NCBI GenBank assembly: GCA_018661145.1
Contig: JABJIU010000012.1
Location: 1-64,000, forward strand
DNA from: Pseudomonadota bacterium
GTDB lineage: Bacteria > Pseudomonadota > Gammaproteobacteria > Arenicellales > UBA868
Direction: 5' to 3'
DNA: 64,000 bases
Position 1 is the stretch's first letter. Every line of letters begins with the position of its first letter. The translations under genes and the position numbers were made by a program. The notes under the pieces are model-generated. The model was not told where the DNA came from. It saw only the letters and a program-made list of their open reading frames with translations, and searched no databases. Positions 36,778 through 45,051 of the stretch are shown here, in pieces.

Positions 36778-37653
36778 ATGAAATCTGTTGAACGGATAGA
36801 CACCCGTGCGCTTACCCCACAAACATTTGCAAGCAGATACTGCTCTGGGGAAGGACAGCCGGTCGTGCTCACCGGCGCATTTAAAGGGCTGCCAACATGC
36901 TCACCCGAGTGGCTTGTCGATCTTCTCCCCGACGCTCCGTTTCCCGCCCGACTTTACGGGAAAGACCACTTCCGCCAGGCCAAGTCCACTTGGACGACCT
37001 ATGCAGACACCCTCCAACTGACGCCATCTACCTATGCGCAGATGCTTGCGGATCGCTCCGCACATGACCAGAACGTTTACATGGCTCAGGTCCCAGTCAG
37101 AGATACGGCCCTGGCGGATATCATTCGGCCCTACGTTGATGTGATGGGCGGTCACACGGGCTTGAAAGCCGCCATCGACCTCAATCTTTGGTGGGGGCCT
37201 GGTGGCCATACCGAGCCACTTCACTTCGACTCCGGGGATGGCACGCTGGTCCAGTTGCACGGTAAGAAGAGAGCCGTGCTATTTCCTCCCTCCCAGTCAA
37301 AAAACCTGTACCCGTTTCCCATCCGCCGAAAAGGGATCGCCCCCTGGTTTAGTCAGGTTTACATAGAAAACCCAGACTTCAAACGGTTTCCAAATTTGGC
37401 CACCGCATTGCCCGAACGAATGGAAGTAACACTGGCACCCGGAGAGGTGCTCTTCATCCCGGCAAACTGGTGGCATGAAAACAGTTCGCTTTCCGACGAC
37501 TATAGTTGTTCGATCAACCGCTTCTGGAAGGTTTCGCAACTCTCCAGGCTTTTCACGAATCGCATCACACCAGCGATCTACGGCCTCTCCATGATCGCGC
37601 TGGCGATCGCCGGAAAAAAATACAGACCCCCAGCCGCCAATGAGACTTCATGA
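36778..37653 (+). CDS. Cupin-like (JmjC-type) 2-oxoglutarate oxygenase 1
   Basis: 291-residue protein of the Cupin_8/JmjC-like family of Fe(II)/2-oxoglutarate oxygenases, which usually hydroxylate side chains of amino acids or peptides. The iron ligands are visible: HxD in PLHFDSGDG (His149, Asp151) and a distal His in ANWWHENSS (His233), followed by a basic and aromatic strand (SINRFWK) suited to 2OG binding. HGKKRAVLFPP between the motifs is typical of the family. The C-terminus adds a hydrophobic helix (IYGLSMIALAIAGKKY), unusual for a soluble hydroxylase and possibly a membrane or protein contact. It overlaps the next oxygenase gene by 4 bp. Hydroxylation of a residue in the NRPS product, on the carrier or after release, is inferred from context. 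Confidence 0.85.
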   Translation: MKSVERIDTRALTPQTFASRYCSGEGQPVVLTGAFKGLPTCSPEWLVDLLPDAPFPARLYGKDHFRQAKSTWTTYADTLQLTPSTYAQMLADRSAHDQNVYMAQVPVRDTALADIIRPYVDVMGGHTGLKAAIDLNLWWGPGGHTEPLHFDSGDGTLVQLHGKKRAVLFPPSQSKNLYPFPIRRKGIAPWFSQVYIENPDFKRFPNLATALPERMEVTLAPGEVLFIPANWWHENSSLSDDYSCSINRFWKVSQLSRLFTNRITPAIYGLSMIALAIAGKKYRPPAANETS

Positions 37654-38543
37654 GCATTTCGGAAGATGCAATAGAGCGCCTGGATGAGTTTCCTGAGCAG
37701 TTCACGGAGCTGCACCGCGACACGAAAATGCCCGTCATTATCTTGGGCGCCGCGGCCAACTGGCCTGCCTCTCGTTGGACGCCAGCGACGCTCGCAGCGG
37801 AATTCGGAAACCAGGAAACATCAGCCACCATCCAGTTACCCGAATCAGGTGTTGTATACTTGGAGACCGAGAAGGCGCACCGACGCACCCTCAAGCTGAG
37901 TGAGTTCACTGAACTCATGGGGTCCGGCGCTCCTTGTTACATCGATCAGGCCGACCTCAGCATGTTCCCGGGCCTCGCCGACGCCTGCCTAATTGATACC
38001 CTGATTCCGCAGGGGCGTCGCTTCGTCAATCTATGGATGGGAGCGCGGACCCGCTCTGGCCTGCATTACGACCCGATGGACAATTTTCTCGTGCAAATTT
38101 ACGGGAAAAAAAAGGTATTTCTTGCAGCACCCGCAGAGCGCACTCGGCTCTACCCATTCGCCGACAATATCAGCAAGAGCCGCGTTGATCCGGAACACCC
38201 CGATGTCCGACGTTATCCGCGTGCAGCAAAAGTTATTTTTCTGCACGGGACCCTCAACCCCGGGGATCTGTTGTATATTCCAAGGGGGTGGTGGCACCAT
38301 CTTTGCGCCCCCGTGCAATCCATCTCCGTCAATCTCTGGCATGAACCGACGCTTGCCATGCGGGATGAGTTTGCCGCGATCCTCGCGCTCGGGCCGGCCG
38401 GCTGGGCAACGGTAGTGAAAGATTTCACCTGGCATGGTTTGTTGCGGCAACCATACGAACGGCGGCTGTATAGTCCGCCACCCACCGGAAAACAGCTATT
38501 CGACCTATTCGCCATGACAGTTACTGGGTCAGCAAAGCGATGA
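37650..38543 (+). CDS. Cupin-like (JmjC-type) 2-oxoglutarate oxygenase 2
   Basis: 297 residues, same family as its upstream neighbour but clearly diverged. The HxD motif is in GLHYDPMDNF (His142, Asp144); the distal ligand is in RGWWHHLC (His216 or His217). The family hallmarks YGKKKVFLAAP and PGDLLYIPRGWWH are present, so it is expected to be active. It is translationally coupled on both sides (ATGA overlaps with oxygenase 1 and with the carbamoyltransferase). The three-gene unit suggests that hydroxylation and carbamoylation act on the same scaffold, but which residue is the substrate cannot be read from the sequence. Confidence 0.86.
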   Translation: MSISEDAIERLDEFPEQFTELHRDTKMPVIILGAAANWPASRWTPATLAAEFGNQETSATIQLPESGVVYLETEKAHRRTLKLSEFTELMGSGAPCYIDQADLSMFPGLADACLIDTLIPQGRRFVNLWMGARTRSGLHYDPMDNFLVQIYGKKKVFLAAPAERTRLYPFADNISKSRVDPEHPDVRRYPRAAKVIFLHGTLNPGDLLYIPRGWWHHLCAPVQSISVNLWHEPTLAMRDEFAAILALGPAGWATVVKDFTWHGLLRQPYERRLYSPPPTGKQLFDLFAMTVTGSAKR

Positions 38544-40543
38544 TGATCATTGGCCTTTCGGGCGGTTTCGACCCTAGCTGGCGCCTCAGCTACGACCTTT
38601 CAAACGACTACTTTCATGACTCCGCGGCACTGTTGCTGGAAAACGGAAATGTGGTCGCCGCAGTAGAGCAGGAACGCCTTAATCGGATAAAACATACTAA
38701 CCGTAGCGCCATCCCCGCAATCCGCGCATGCTTGGATGCCCATGGCGCCACCATTGAAGACATCGACAGCTTCGCGTACTACGCTACCGAGGCTAACGTC
38801 GATCAGGTCCTCTATTCGTACCACACTCGAATGGGCGTGGGCCCCGAGCGGGTGGGGATTCGAGCCCTTCTCCAAAAATTACTGGAAGAAGAATTCGATT
38901 GCACCATCCCTGCCGAAAAGTTCCATTTTTCTGACCACCACATGTGCCATGCGTTGGGGGCGTACGTCCACTCGGGATTTTCTGATGGACTTGTGATCAC
39001 GCTTGATGGGGCAGGTGAAGGAAACTCAAGTCTAGTTTTACGCGCTCGGGGAACAGACCTCGAACAACTCCGCTGGGTGCCTGATTCGAACTCTCTCGGA
39101 TACTTCTATCGTGAGGTAATCCGCTTCCTCGGTTACGACATGTTCGAGGAATACAAGGTGATGGGTCTCGCACCCTATGGGGACCCCAGCCGCCACCGCA
39201 GCTTATTCGAAACGCTATACGATTTGCTCCCTGAGGGAGAATACGTTGTCTATTTACATCGTATATCCGACCTACATTCACTGCTCGCGCCACGGAAGGC
39301 GGGAGAACCCTTCACCACCCTGCACAAAGACATTGCCGCGTCCTTACAGGAGGCCTTGGAGGTGTTGGTCTTTCACATGCTACGGCACTTCCGAAAAACC
39401 ACGGGCGAGACCCGTCTATGCCTGTCCGGCGGCGTGGCGCTCAACTCGAGCCTCAACGGCAAGATCTTGCTTTCCGGATTGTTCGATCAGGTGTTCGTAC
39501 ATCCAGCCTCCCACGATGCCGGCGGCGCCTTGGGCGCTGCAATAGACGCCCACCGAACGCTGTGCCCGAACATACCGGTGGGCAAGCTCGATCATCTGTT
39601 CCTTGGCAAGGACATTGGCGATATCCCGAGCGTTTGCGCGGGCATAGAACGGTGGAGATCGTTGGTCACGGTCGAGCATCTGGAGAATCCATGCGCAACT
39701 GCGGCGCAGATGCTAGCCAATGGCAAGGTCATAGGATGGGTGCAAGGACGCTCTGAGTTCGGTCCTCGCTCACTCGGAAACCGCAGCATTCTTGCCGATC
39801 CTCGCCCGGCCGAGAACATGACCCGCATCAACAAGATGATTAAAAAGCGTGAAGGCTACCGACCGTTCGCCCCCAGTGTTCTGGCACAGCATGTCGAAGA
39901 ATATTTCGACGTACCGCCCGGTGCCACAGAACTTCCCTACATGATCTGTGTAGTGCCCGTGCGGTCAGAAAAACGGGCGCTACTCGGAGCGGTGACACAT
40001 GTAGACGGTACCGCGCGCGTTCAGACGGTCACGTACTTGCAGAACAAACGCTACTTCAAACTCATCGAAGCTTTTGAAGAATGCACCGGCGTACCAGTCC
40101 TGCTCAATACCTCGTTCAACAACAATGCCGAGCCCATTGTCGACACGCTTGACGAAGCAATAGCATGCTATCTCACCACCGGCCTTGATGCTCTTTTTCT
40201 GGGAGACTTCCTGATAACACGTGCGAACGAGGACTGGACTGGCCTCTCAGAAATGGCCGTAGTCGTGCCAGACACGGTCGCGGTTCAACACGTCGACAAG
40301 AGCACCGGCAAGAACAAACGCACACAGTCCCGAGAGCTAGTCACTCTAGCCAGCAATCGTCGCCGCCGGCAGGTGTCTGAAGAGACATGGAAACTCCTGC
40401 TGACGACCAGACAAAAGCGTACATTGGCAGACCTCATGGACGCTGCCGGTTTGGAGGCACAAGCCCGCGAAGCGGTACTAAGCGAGCTGCGAGAACTGTG
40501 GGGTGAACGCCTGATCCTCGTTCTGCCGATTGAGGCTAATTAG
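38540..40543 (+). CDS. Carbamoyltransferase 1 (TobZ/NodU/CmcH family)
   Basis: 667 residues. The family makes carbamoyl-adenylate from carbamoyl phosphate and ATP at a YrdC-like site, then transfers the carbamoyl group to a hydroxyl. The N-terminal Kae1-like part has DHHMCHALGAY with metal-binding His residues, LDGAGEGNSS and CLSGGVALNS. The YrdC-like part has GWVQGRSEFGPRSLGNRS, KKREGYRPFAPSVL and LLNTSFNNNAEPI. A C-terminal extension of about 80-90 residues after the usual end (from about 580) resembles a small winged-helix or PqqD-like unit (TLADLMDAAGL, LRELWGERLILVLP); a matching one is on the second copy. It overlaps oxygenase 2 and lies 5 bp before the next NRPS gene. The substrate is probably a hydroxylated residue of the lipopeptide. 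Confidence 0.92.
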   Translation: MMIIGLSGGFDPSWRLSYDLSNDYFHDSAALLLENGNVVAAVEQERLNRIKHTNRSAIPAIRACLDAHGATIEDIDSFAYYATEANVDQVLYSYHTRMGVGPERVGIRALLQKLLEEEFDCTIPAEKFHFSDHHMCHALGAYVHSGFSDGLVITLDGAGEGNSSLVLRARGTDLEQLRWVPDSNSLGYFYREVIRFLGYDMFEEYKVMGLAPYGDPSRHRSLFETLYDLLPEGEYVVYLHRISDLHSLLAPRKAGEPFTTLHKDIAASLQEALEVLVFHMLRHFRKTTGETRLCLSGGVALNSSLNGKILLSGLFDQVFVHPASHDAGGALGAAIDAHRTLCPNIPVGKLDHLFLGKDIGDIPSVCAGIERWRSLVTVEHLENPCATAAQMLANGKVIGWVQGRSEFGPRSLGNRSILADPRPAENMTRINKMIKKREGYRPFAPSVLAQHVEEYFDVPPGATELPYMICVVPVRSEKRALLGAVTHVDGTARVQTVTYLQNKRYFKLIEAFEECTGVPVLLNTSFNNNAEPIVDTLDEAIACYLTTGLDALFLGDFLITRANEDWTGLSEMAVVVPDTVAVQHVDKSTGKNKRTQSRELVTLASNRRRRQVSEETWKLLLTTRQKRTLADLMDAAGLEAQAREAVLSELRELWGERLILVLPIEAN

Positions 40544-40548
40544 TCACT

Positions 40549-43500
40549 ATGGCTAGTTCGAAGATCAAGGTTCAGAACGTCTATCCGCTTACGCCTATGC
40601 AGGAGGGTATGCTTTTTCATGCGCTCCTAGAACCCGACTCTGCAGCCTATTTCGAGCAACTATCTTGGAGTGTGCGGGGAGAACTGGACGTTGCCGCGTT
40701 CGAGGCAAGCTGGAATACGCTAATCGAACGCCACGCAGTTCTACGCACTATGTTCGTGCACGAGGGGACCGATCGACCTGTGCAGGTCGTTCTCGAATCC
40801 CGCCCTATTTCGGTCCTGGAATTGGATCTTCGGGGACCAGGATGTGACGAACGTGCTGAGGAGTACCGGCTTGCAGATCGCGATCGACCATATGTACTAG
40901 CCCGTGATCCATTGCTGCGGGTCATGGTCTTGCGAGTTGCGGCGGACCGTTTCGAGATCGTGTGGAGCCACCATCACATCATTCTTGATGGATGGTCCAT
41001 TGGCTTGCTGATAGCCGAACTACTTGAGATCTACATAGCACTCAGGGCGAATGTCATTCCGAAGCTAGCCACAACGCCGTCGTTCGCCACATTCGTCAAG
41101 TGGTTACAAGCCCAAGACCGAGACGACGCGCTAGATTACTGGGCGCGCCGTCTTCAGGACTGCGAAGAACCAACTGGCATTAACCATACACGACGAACGG
41201 ATGCTGTCCTTGGCGGCGCACGCGAGACCATCCACTTCGAACTCGGCGTCGCCACTACAGAAGGACTCAAAGCTCTGGCCTCAGGCCGGGAATCCACGCT
41301 TGCCATGATCTTGCAGGCTATATGGGCTTTGCTGCTCAGCCGCTATACAGATCGAGGAGACGTCGTGTTCGGGTCCGTCGTCTCCGGTCGCCCTCCTGAG
41401 ATACCCGGCGTCGAAGGCATCGTTGGGAACTTCATCAACACCATCCCTATCCGGGTCCGATTGGACGAGGGAGGGACCTTCAATGAGCTGCTGGCACGGA
41501 TGCAGCTAGATGCCGCCTACGCCAATGCATTTGAGCACTTGGCACTCAGCGAGATATTGGCTCAGACCCGGCTCGGGGATGCGCTCTTCGGTACCCTTGT
41601 CTCGTTCGCCAACTACCCGGTGGACCCTAAGCTGACCGGTGAAGCCGGGTGGTCGGGTGTGGGATTCGGCGTGGACGCTGCGCGCCACGTAGAACAGACC
41701 CACTACGATGTCGATGTGCAATTCATACCTACCCCAGAACTGCAGGTGCGCATTAGCTATGCCCGTCAGTTCCATTGTGCGGCGCAGATGGAGGAGATCG
41801 AGGGGCATTTTGTCGCTGTGGCAGAGGCAATCCTCGCAGATCCGGATACGCTTCTGGATGACATTGATCTGCTGAGTGTTGACGAACATTTGGCTTTGAC
41901 TAGCGGCATTGGTTCAGACGAGCCCCCCAACAGCGCAGATACCCTAACCACCGCGTTTGAACAACAGGCAGCACGGACCCCCAGGGTGATGGCCGTGGAG
42001 GCAGAGGATGCTCGTCTTACCTATGCCGAACTGGACCGTCGCGCTAACCAACTCGCTCTAGCGATCGCGAGCGCCACCCGAATCGAAACGGATACGACAA
42101 TCGCCGTCTTCGTTGAGCGCACGACTGACCTGCCTGTTGCCCTACTGGCGGTGCTCAAATCAGGTGCCGCGTATGTGCCAATTGATCCGTCGCTACCCCT
42201 TGAGCGAGCAAAACAAATTATCTCTGACGCGAATTGCAGCGCTATCGTTGCATCGCACAGCACTGCCGCAGACTGCAAGGCTATATCGCTCGTTCCCATT
42301 GTGGAAGTGGGCGGGTATTCGACTATGTCAACGCTTTTCGAATCCGCCCGGGTACATCCCACCGACCTAGCATATATAATTTATACCTCCGGCTCCACGG
42401 GACAACCTAAGGGAGCAATGATAGAGCACCGGTCGGTCCTCAATCTTGTTCATGGGTTAAATTTGAAAGTGTATAGAGGCCATAAAGAGGTTGCTCTGCG
42501 CATCGCACTGCTCGCCTCCTACGCTTTCGATGCTTCGGTGCAGCAGATCTTCCCGGCACTCCTGCTTGGTCATACGTTAGTTATCGTGGATGAGGAGACG
42601 AAGCAGGACGGCGCTCGACTTAATCGCTTCCTGGCGAAACGTGAGATAGATCTGTTCGATGCCACGCCGACCCTGCTTCGGGTCATGGTGCATTCGGACG
42701 GTTTCGCCGCAGTGCAGCGAAACGTCCTCCATGCGCTGGTCGGTGGTGAACCCTTGTCTTGGGACCTTACCGCCAAAGCGACAAGTGCCGGCGGCATGCG
42801 TATCAGCAATTTGTACGGTCCGACCGAGTGCTGCGTCGATGCGTCCATTCAATTCGCACTGACTGACCCTGCCTGTGCAGCGTCCACCGTGCCTGTGGGC
42901 CACTCAATGCCCAATGTCCACCTCTTTGTGGTTGGGCGAACCGGTCACCTTGCGCCCATGGGCGCACCTGGCGAAATTTGCATTGCAGGCATCGGGGTCG
43001 GTCGAGGCTATATCAACGACCCACAACTAACGGCTCGTAGGTTCGTTCGGCTGGCGTCGCTTGGTGGCATTCGTCATTACCGAACCTCGGACTACGGACG
43101 AAGGCTCGCGAACGGAACGATTGAACTCCTCGGCCGTACCGACGGCCAAATCAAAGTACGCGGCTATCGTATTGAGCTGGGGGACGTCGAACACCACCTC
43201 GTTACACACCCGTGCGTTGAGCAGGCTGGCGCGTATGTGGCGAGTTCGAGCACCGGCGATGAACTCCGTGCCGCGCTGGTTACCAATGCACGAGTTGATG
43301 CGGATGAGCTGCGGATCCATCTTGGCCGTAGCCTTCCCGAATACATGATCCCTATCCGCATCGTGGTCGTCGACCAACTGCCACGCACCAGCGCCGGCAA
43401 GCTTGACCGGAAACACCTTGCCGTCGCGGAACCAGGCACCAGATTGGAGCTGGGCACGGCCCACGCCCCGCCGCAAAACGATGTCGAGCGTCAACTCGTC

Positions 43501-45051
43501 GAAATATGGCAAGCCGTATTGGAAGTCCCCAGTGTCGGCATTGACGATAACTATTTCTCGTTAGGAGGCGATTCTATAAAAGCCATCCAGATCCTATCGA
43601 GAACTCTCCGCCAGGGATTGCACATAGAGATGCAAGACCTGATGCATCACCGTACCATCCGGCACCTTGCCCCACTCGTAACGCTAAGCGAACCTGTTGC
43701 GCCAGCCGTCAGCGACGCTCAGTCCGCAGGTCACCTCAAGCTTAGTGCCGCCCAAGCCCGATTTTTTACTGAGCATCTGGTGGTGCCTGGCAAGTTTCAT
43801 CACGCAGTTTTGTTCGAAGTCAGGATAGCGATTGATGCCAAAACCCTGGGCGCTGCCTTTGCTGCGGTACGTGACAGACACGAAGGTTTGCGAACCACCT
43901 TTTCTCCGGGGCCAATGGTTGCTCCGCCTGGCGCACCGGCGCCATATGTCAGGGAAGTGACAGACCTTTCGGCAGTGCTCCCGGAAATGATGGCACCTTT
44001 TGACCTAGCAGCCGGCGAATTGTTTCGGTTGGCCATCATCCGGTCAGGAGAAAGCGCCCGACTACTCATCGTGGTCCACCATTTGTGCATCGACGGGGTC
44101 TCTTGGCGCGTTCTGGCAGAGGAGCTCGGCATACTGCTGTCAGCAGCAGTGACCGGGACGACACCATCGCTTCCACACCCGTCTGATGGCTTGACGGATA
44201 TAGCAAACCACTTGGCCAGTCATGCCCAATCGGCGGCGGTGCATGGAGAGTTGGCGTACTGGCAATCGATCGAGGCACGGTGTGGCTCGTTGGTGGAATT
44301 TCCACGGCACAAACCGTCCCTGTATCGCGACAGGAAGACGCTAACATTGGTGCTGGACGCGGCTGCCACCAGCGTTGTTCTGACAACGGCAAACGACGCT
44401 TACGGCACCAGCCCGGAGGATTTGCTTCTCACGGCTCTTGCACGTGCGTTCCACTCGGAAGTGGAGGCGATGTCCACCGGCATCTTGCTCGAGTCACACG
44501 GCCGCTACCCGATGGTTAGCGGAGCCGATGCCAGCCGCACCATCGGCTGGCTCACCAGTCTGTTCCCATTCGTGTTGTCTGTGGACCCGCAGCGCCAAGT
44601 CGGTTTTCAGCTGAAGTCCGTTAAGGAAGCGATCCGCGCAGTGCCTAGTCACGGCATTGGTTATGGACTGCTGCGCTATCTAGAAAACGCGCAACTGGAG
44701 GCAAGGCCTCAGGTGAGTTTTAACTACCTCGGCCAGCTAGATGCAGGGCATTCCGACGCGCCCCTGCGGTTTTTGCCGGACGTCCTCTACGGCAACGTCA
44801 GCCCTGATGCCGAGACACTCGCGGAACTCGAGGTGAGTGCCTACGCACTTGCGGGGCAATTGCGCTTGACGCTGGCATTCAGTGAACAGCGGTTCGAATC
44901 CGTTATGGCAAGTGCGTTGCTCGATGTCTGGAGAAATCAGCTGATGGTCATTGTGGAGCACTGCTCCGACAGGACTCACATTGAGCTGACCCCTGCAGAT
45001 CTCTCATACTCCGACATCACGATTGACGAACTCGAAGACATCTTCAAGTGA
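40549..45051 (+). CDS. NRPS module: C-A(Gln)-PCP-E
   Basis: 1500 residues. The N-terminus (VQNVYPLTPMQEGMLFHALL) is the COM-acceptor and DCL-type C start expected after an epimerising module, with HHIILDGWS at 142. The A domain (YTSGSTGQPKG at 612) has specificity residues read as DAQDLGLVD, identical to those of the preceding NRPS module, again Gln. PCP Ser1009 in GGDSIKAIQ. The E domain (HHLCIDGVSW at 1177, LLESHGRYP, FNYLGQLD) predicts a second D-Gln. The tail (LTPADLSYSDITIDELEDIF) is a donor COM helix. Architecture and A-domain core are so close to the module at 30-35 kb that module duplication is likely. Its stop overlaps the GTG start of the next NRPS gene. Confidence 0.94.
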   Translation: MASSKIKVQNVYPLTPMQEGMLFHALLEPDSAAYFEQLSWSVRGELDVAAFEASWNTLIERHAVLRTMFVHEGTDRPVQVVLESRPISVLELDLRGPGCDERAEEYRLADRDRPYVLARDPLLRVMVLRVAADRFEIVWSHHHIILDGWSIGLLIAELLEIYIALRANVIPKLATTPSFATFVKWLQAQDRDDALDYWARRLQDCEEPTGINHTRRTDAVLGGARETIHFELGVATTEGLKALASGRESTLAMILQAIWALLLSRYTDRGDVVFGSVVSGRPPEIPGVEGIVGNFINTIPIRVRLDEGGTFNELLARMQLDAAYANAFEHLALSEILAQTRLGDALFGTLVSFANYPVDPKLTGEAGWSGVGFGVDAARHVEQTHYDVDVQFIPTPELQVRISYARQFHCAAQMEEIEGHFVAVAEAILADPDTLLDDIDLLSVDEHLALTSGIGSDEPPNSADTLTTAFEQQAARTPRVMAVEAEDARLTYAELDRRANQLALAIASATRIETDTTIAVFVERTTDLPVALLAVLKSGAAYVPIDPSLPLERAKQIISDANCSAIVASHSTAADCKAISLVPIVEVGGYSTMSTLFESARVHPTDLAYIIYTSGSTGQPKGAMIEHRSVLNLVHGLNLKVYRGHKEVALRIALLASYAFDASVQQIFPALLLGHTLVIVDEETKQDGARLNRFLAKREIDLFDATPTLLRVMVHSDGFAAVQRNVLHALVGGEPLSWDLTAKATSAGGMRISNLYGPTECCVDASIQFALTDPACAASTVPVGHSMPNVHLFVVGRTGHLAPMGAPGEICIAGIGVGRGYINDPQLTARRFVRLASLGGIRHYRTSDYGRRLANGTIELLGRTDGQIKVRGYRIELGDVEHHLVTHPCVEQAGAYVASSSTGDELRAALVTNARVDADELRIHLGRSLPEYMIPIRIVVVDQLPRTSAGKLDRKHLAVAEPGTRLELGTAHAPPQNDVERQLVEIWQAVLEVPSVGIDDNYFSLGGDSIKAIQILSRTLRQGLHIEMQDLMHHRTIRHLAPLVTLSEPVAPAVSDAQSAGHLKLSAAQARFFTEHLVVPGKFHHAVLFEVRIAIDAKTLGAAFAAVRDRHEGLRTTFSPGPMVAPPGAPAPYVREVTDLSAVLPEMMAPFDLAAGELFRLAIIRSGESARLLIVVHHLCIDGVSWRVLAEELGILLSAAVTGTTPSLPHPSDGLTDIANHLASHAQSAAVHGELAYWQSIEARCGSLVEFPRHKPSLYRDRKTLTLVLDAAATSVVLTTANDAYGTSPEDLLLTALARAFHSEVEAMSTGILLESHGRYPMVSGADASRTIGWLTSLFPFVLSVDPQRQVGFQLKSVKEAIRAVPSHGIGYGLLRYLENAQLEARPQVSFNYLGQLDAGHSDAPLRFLPDVLYGNVSPDAETLAELEVSAYALAGQLRLTLAFSEQRFESVMASALLDVWRNQLMVIVEHCSDRTHIELTPADLSYSDITIDELEDIFK

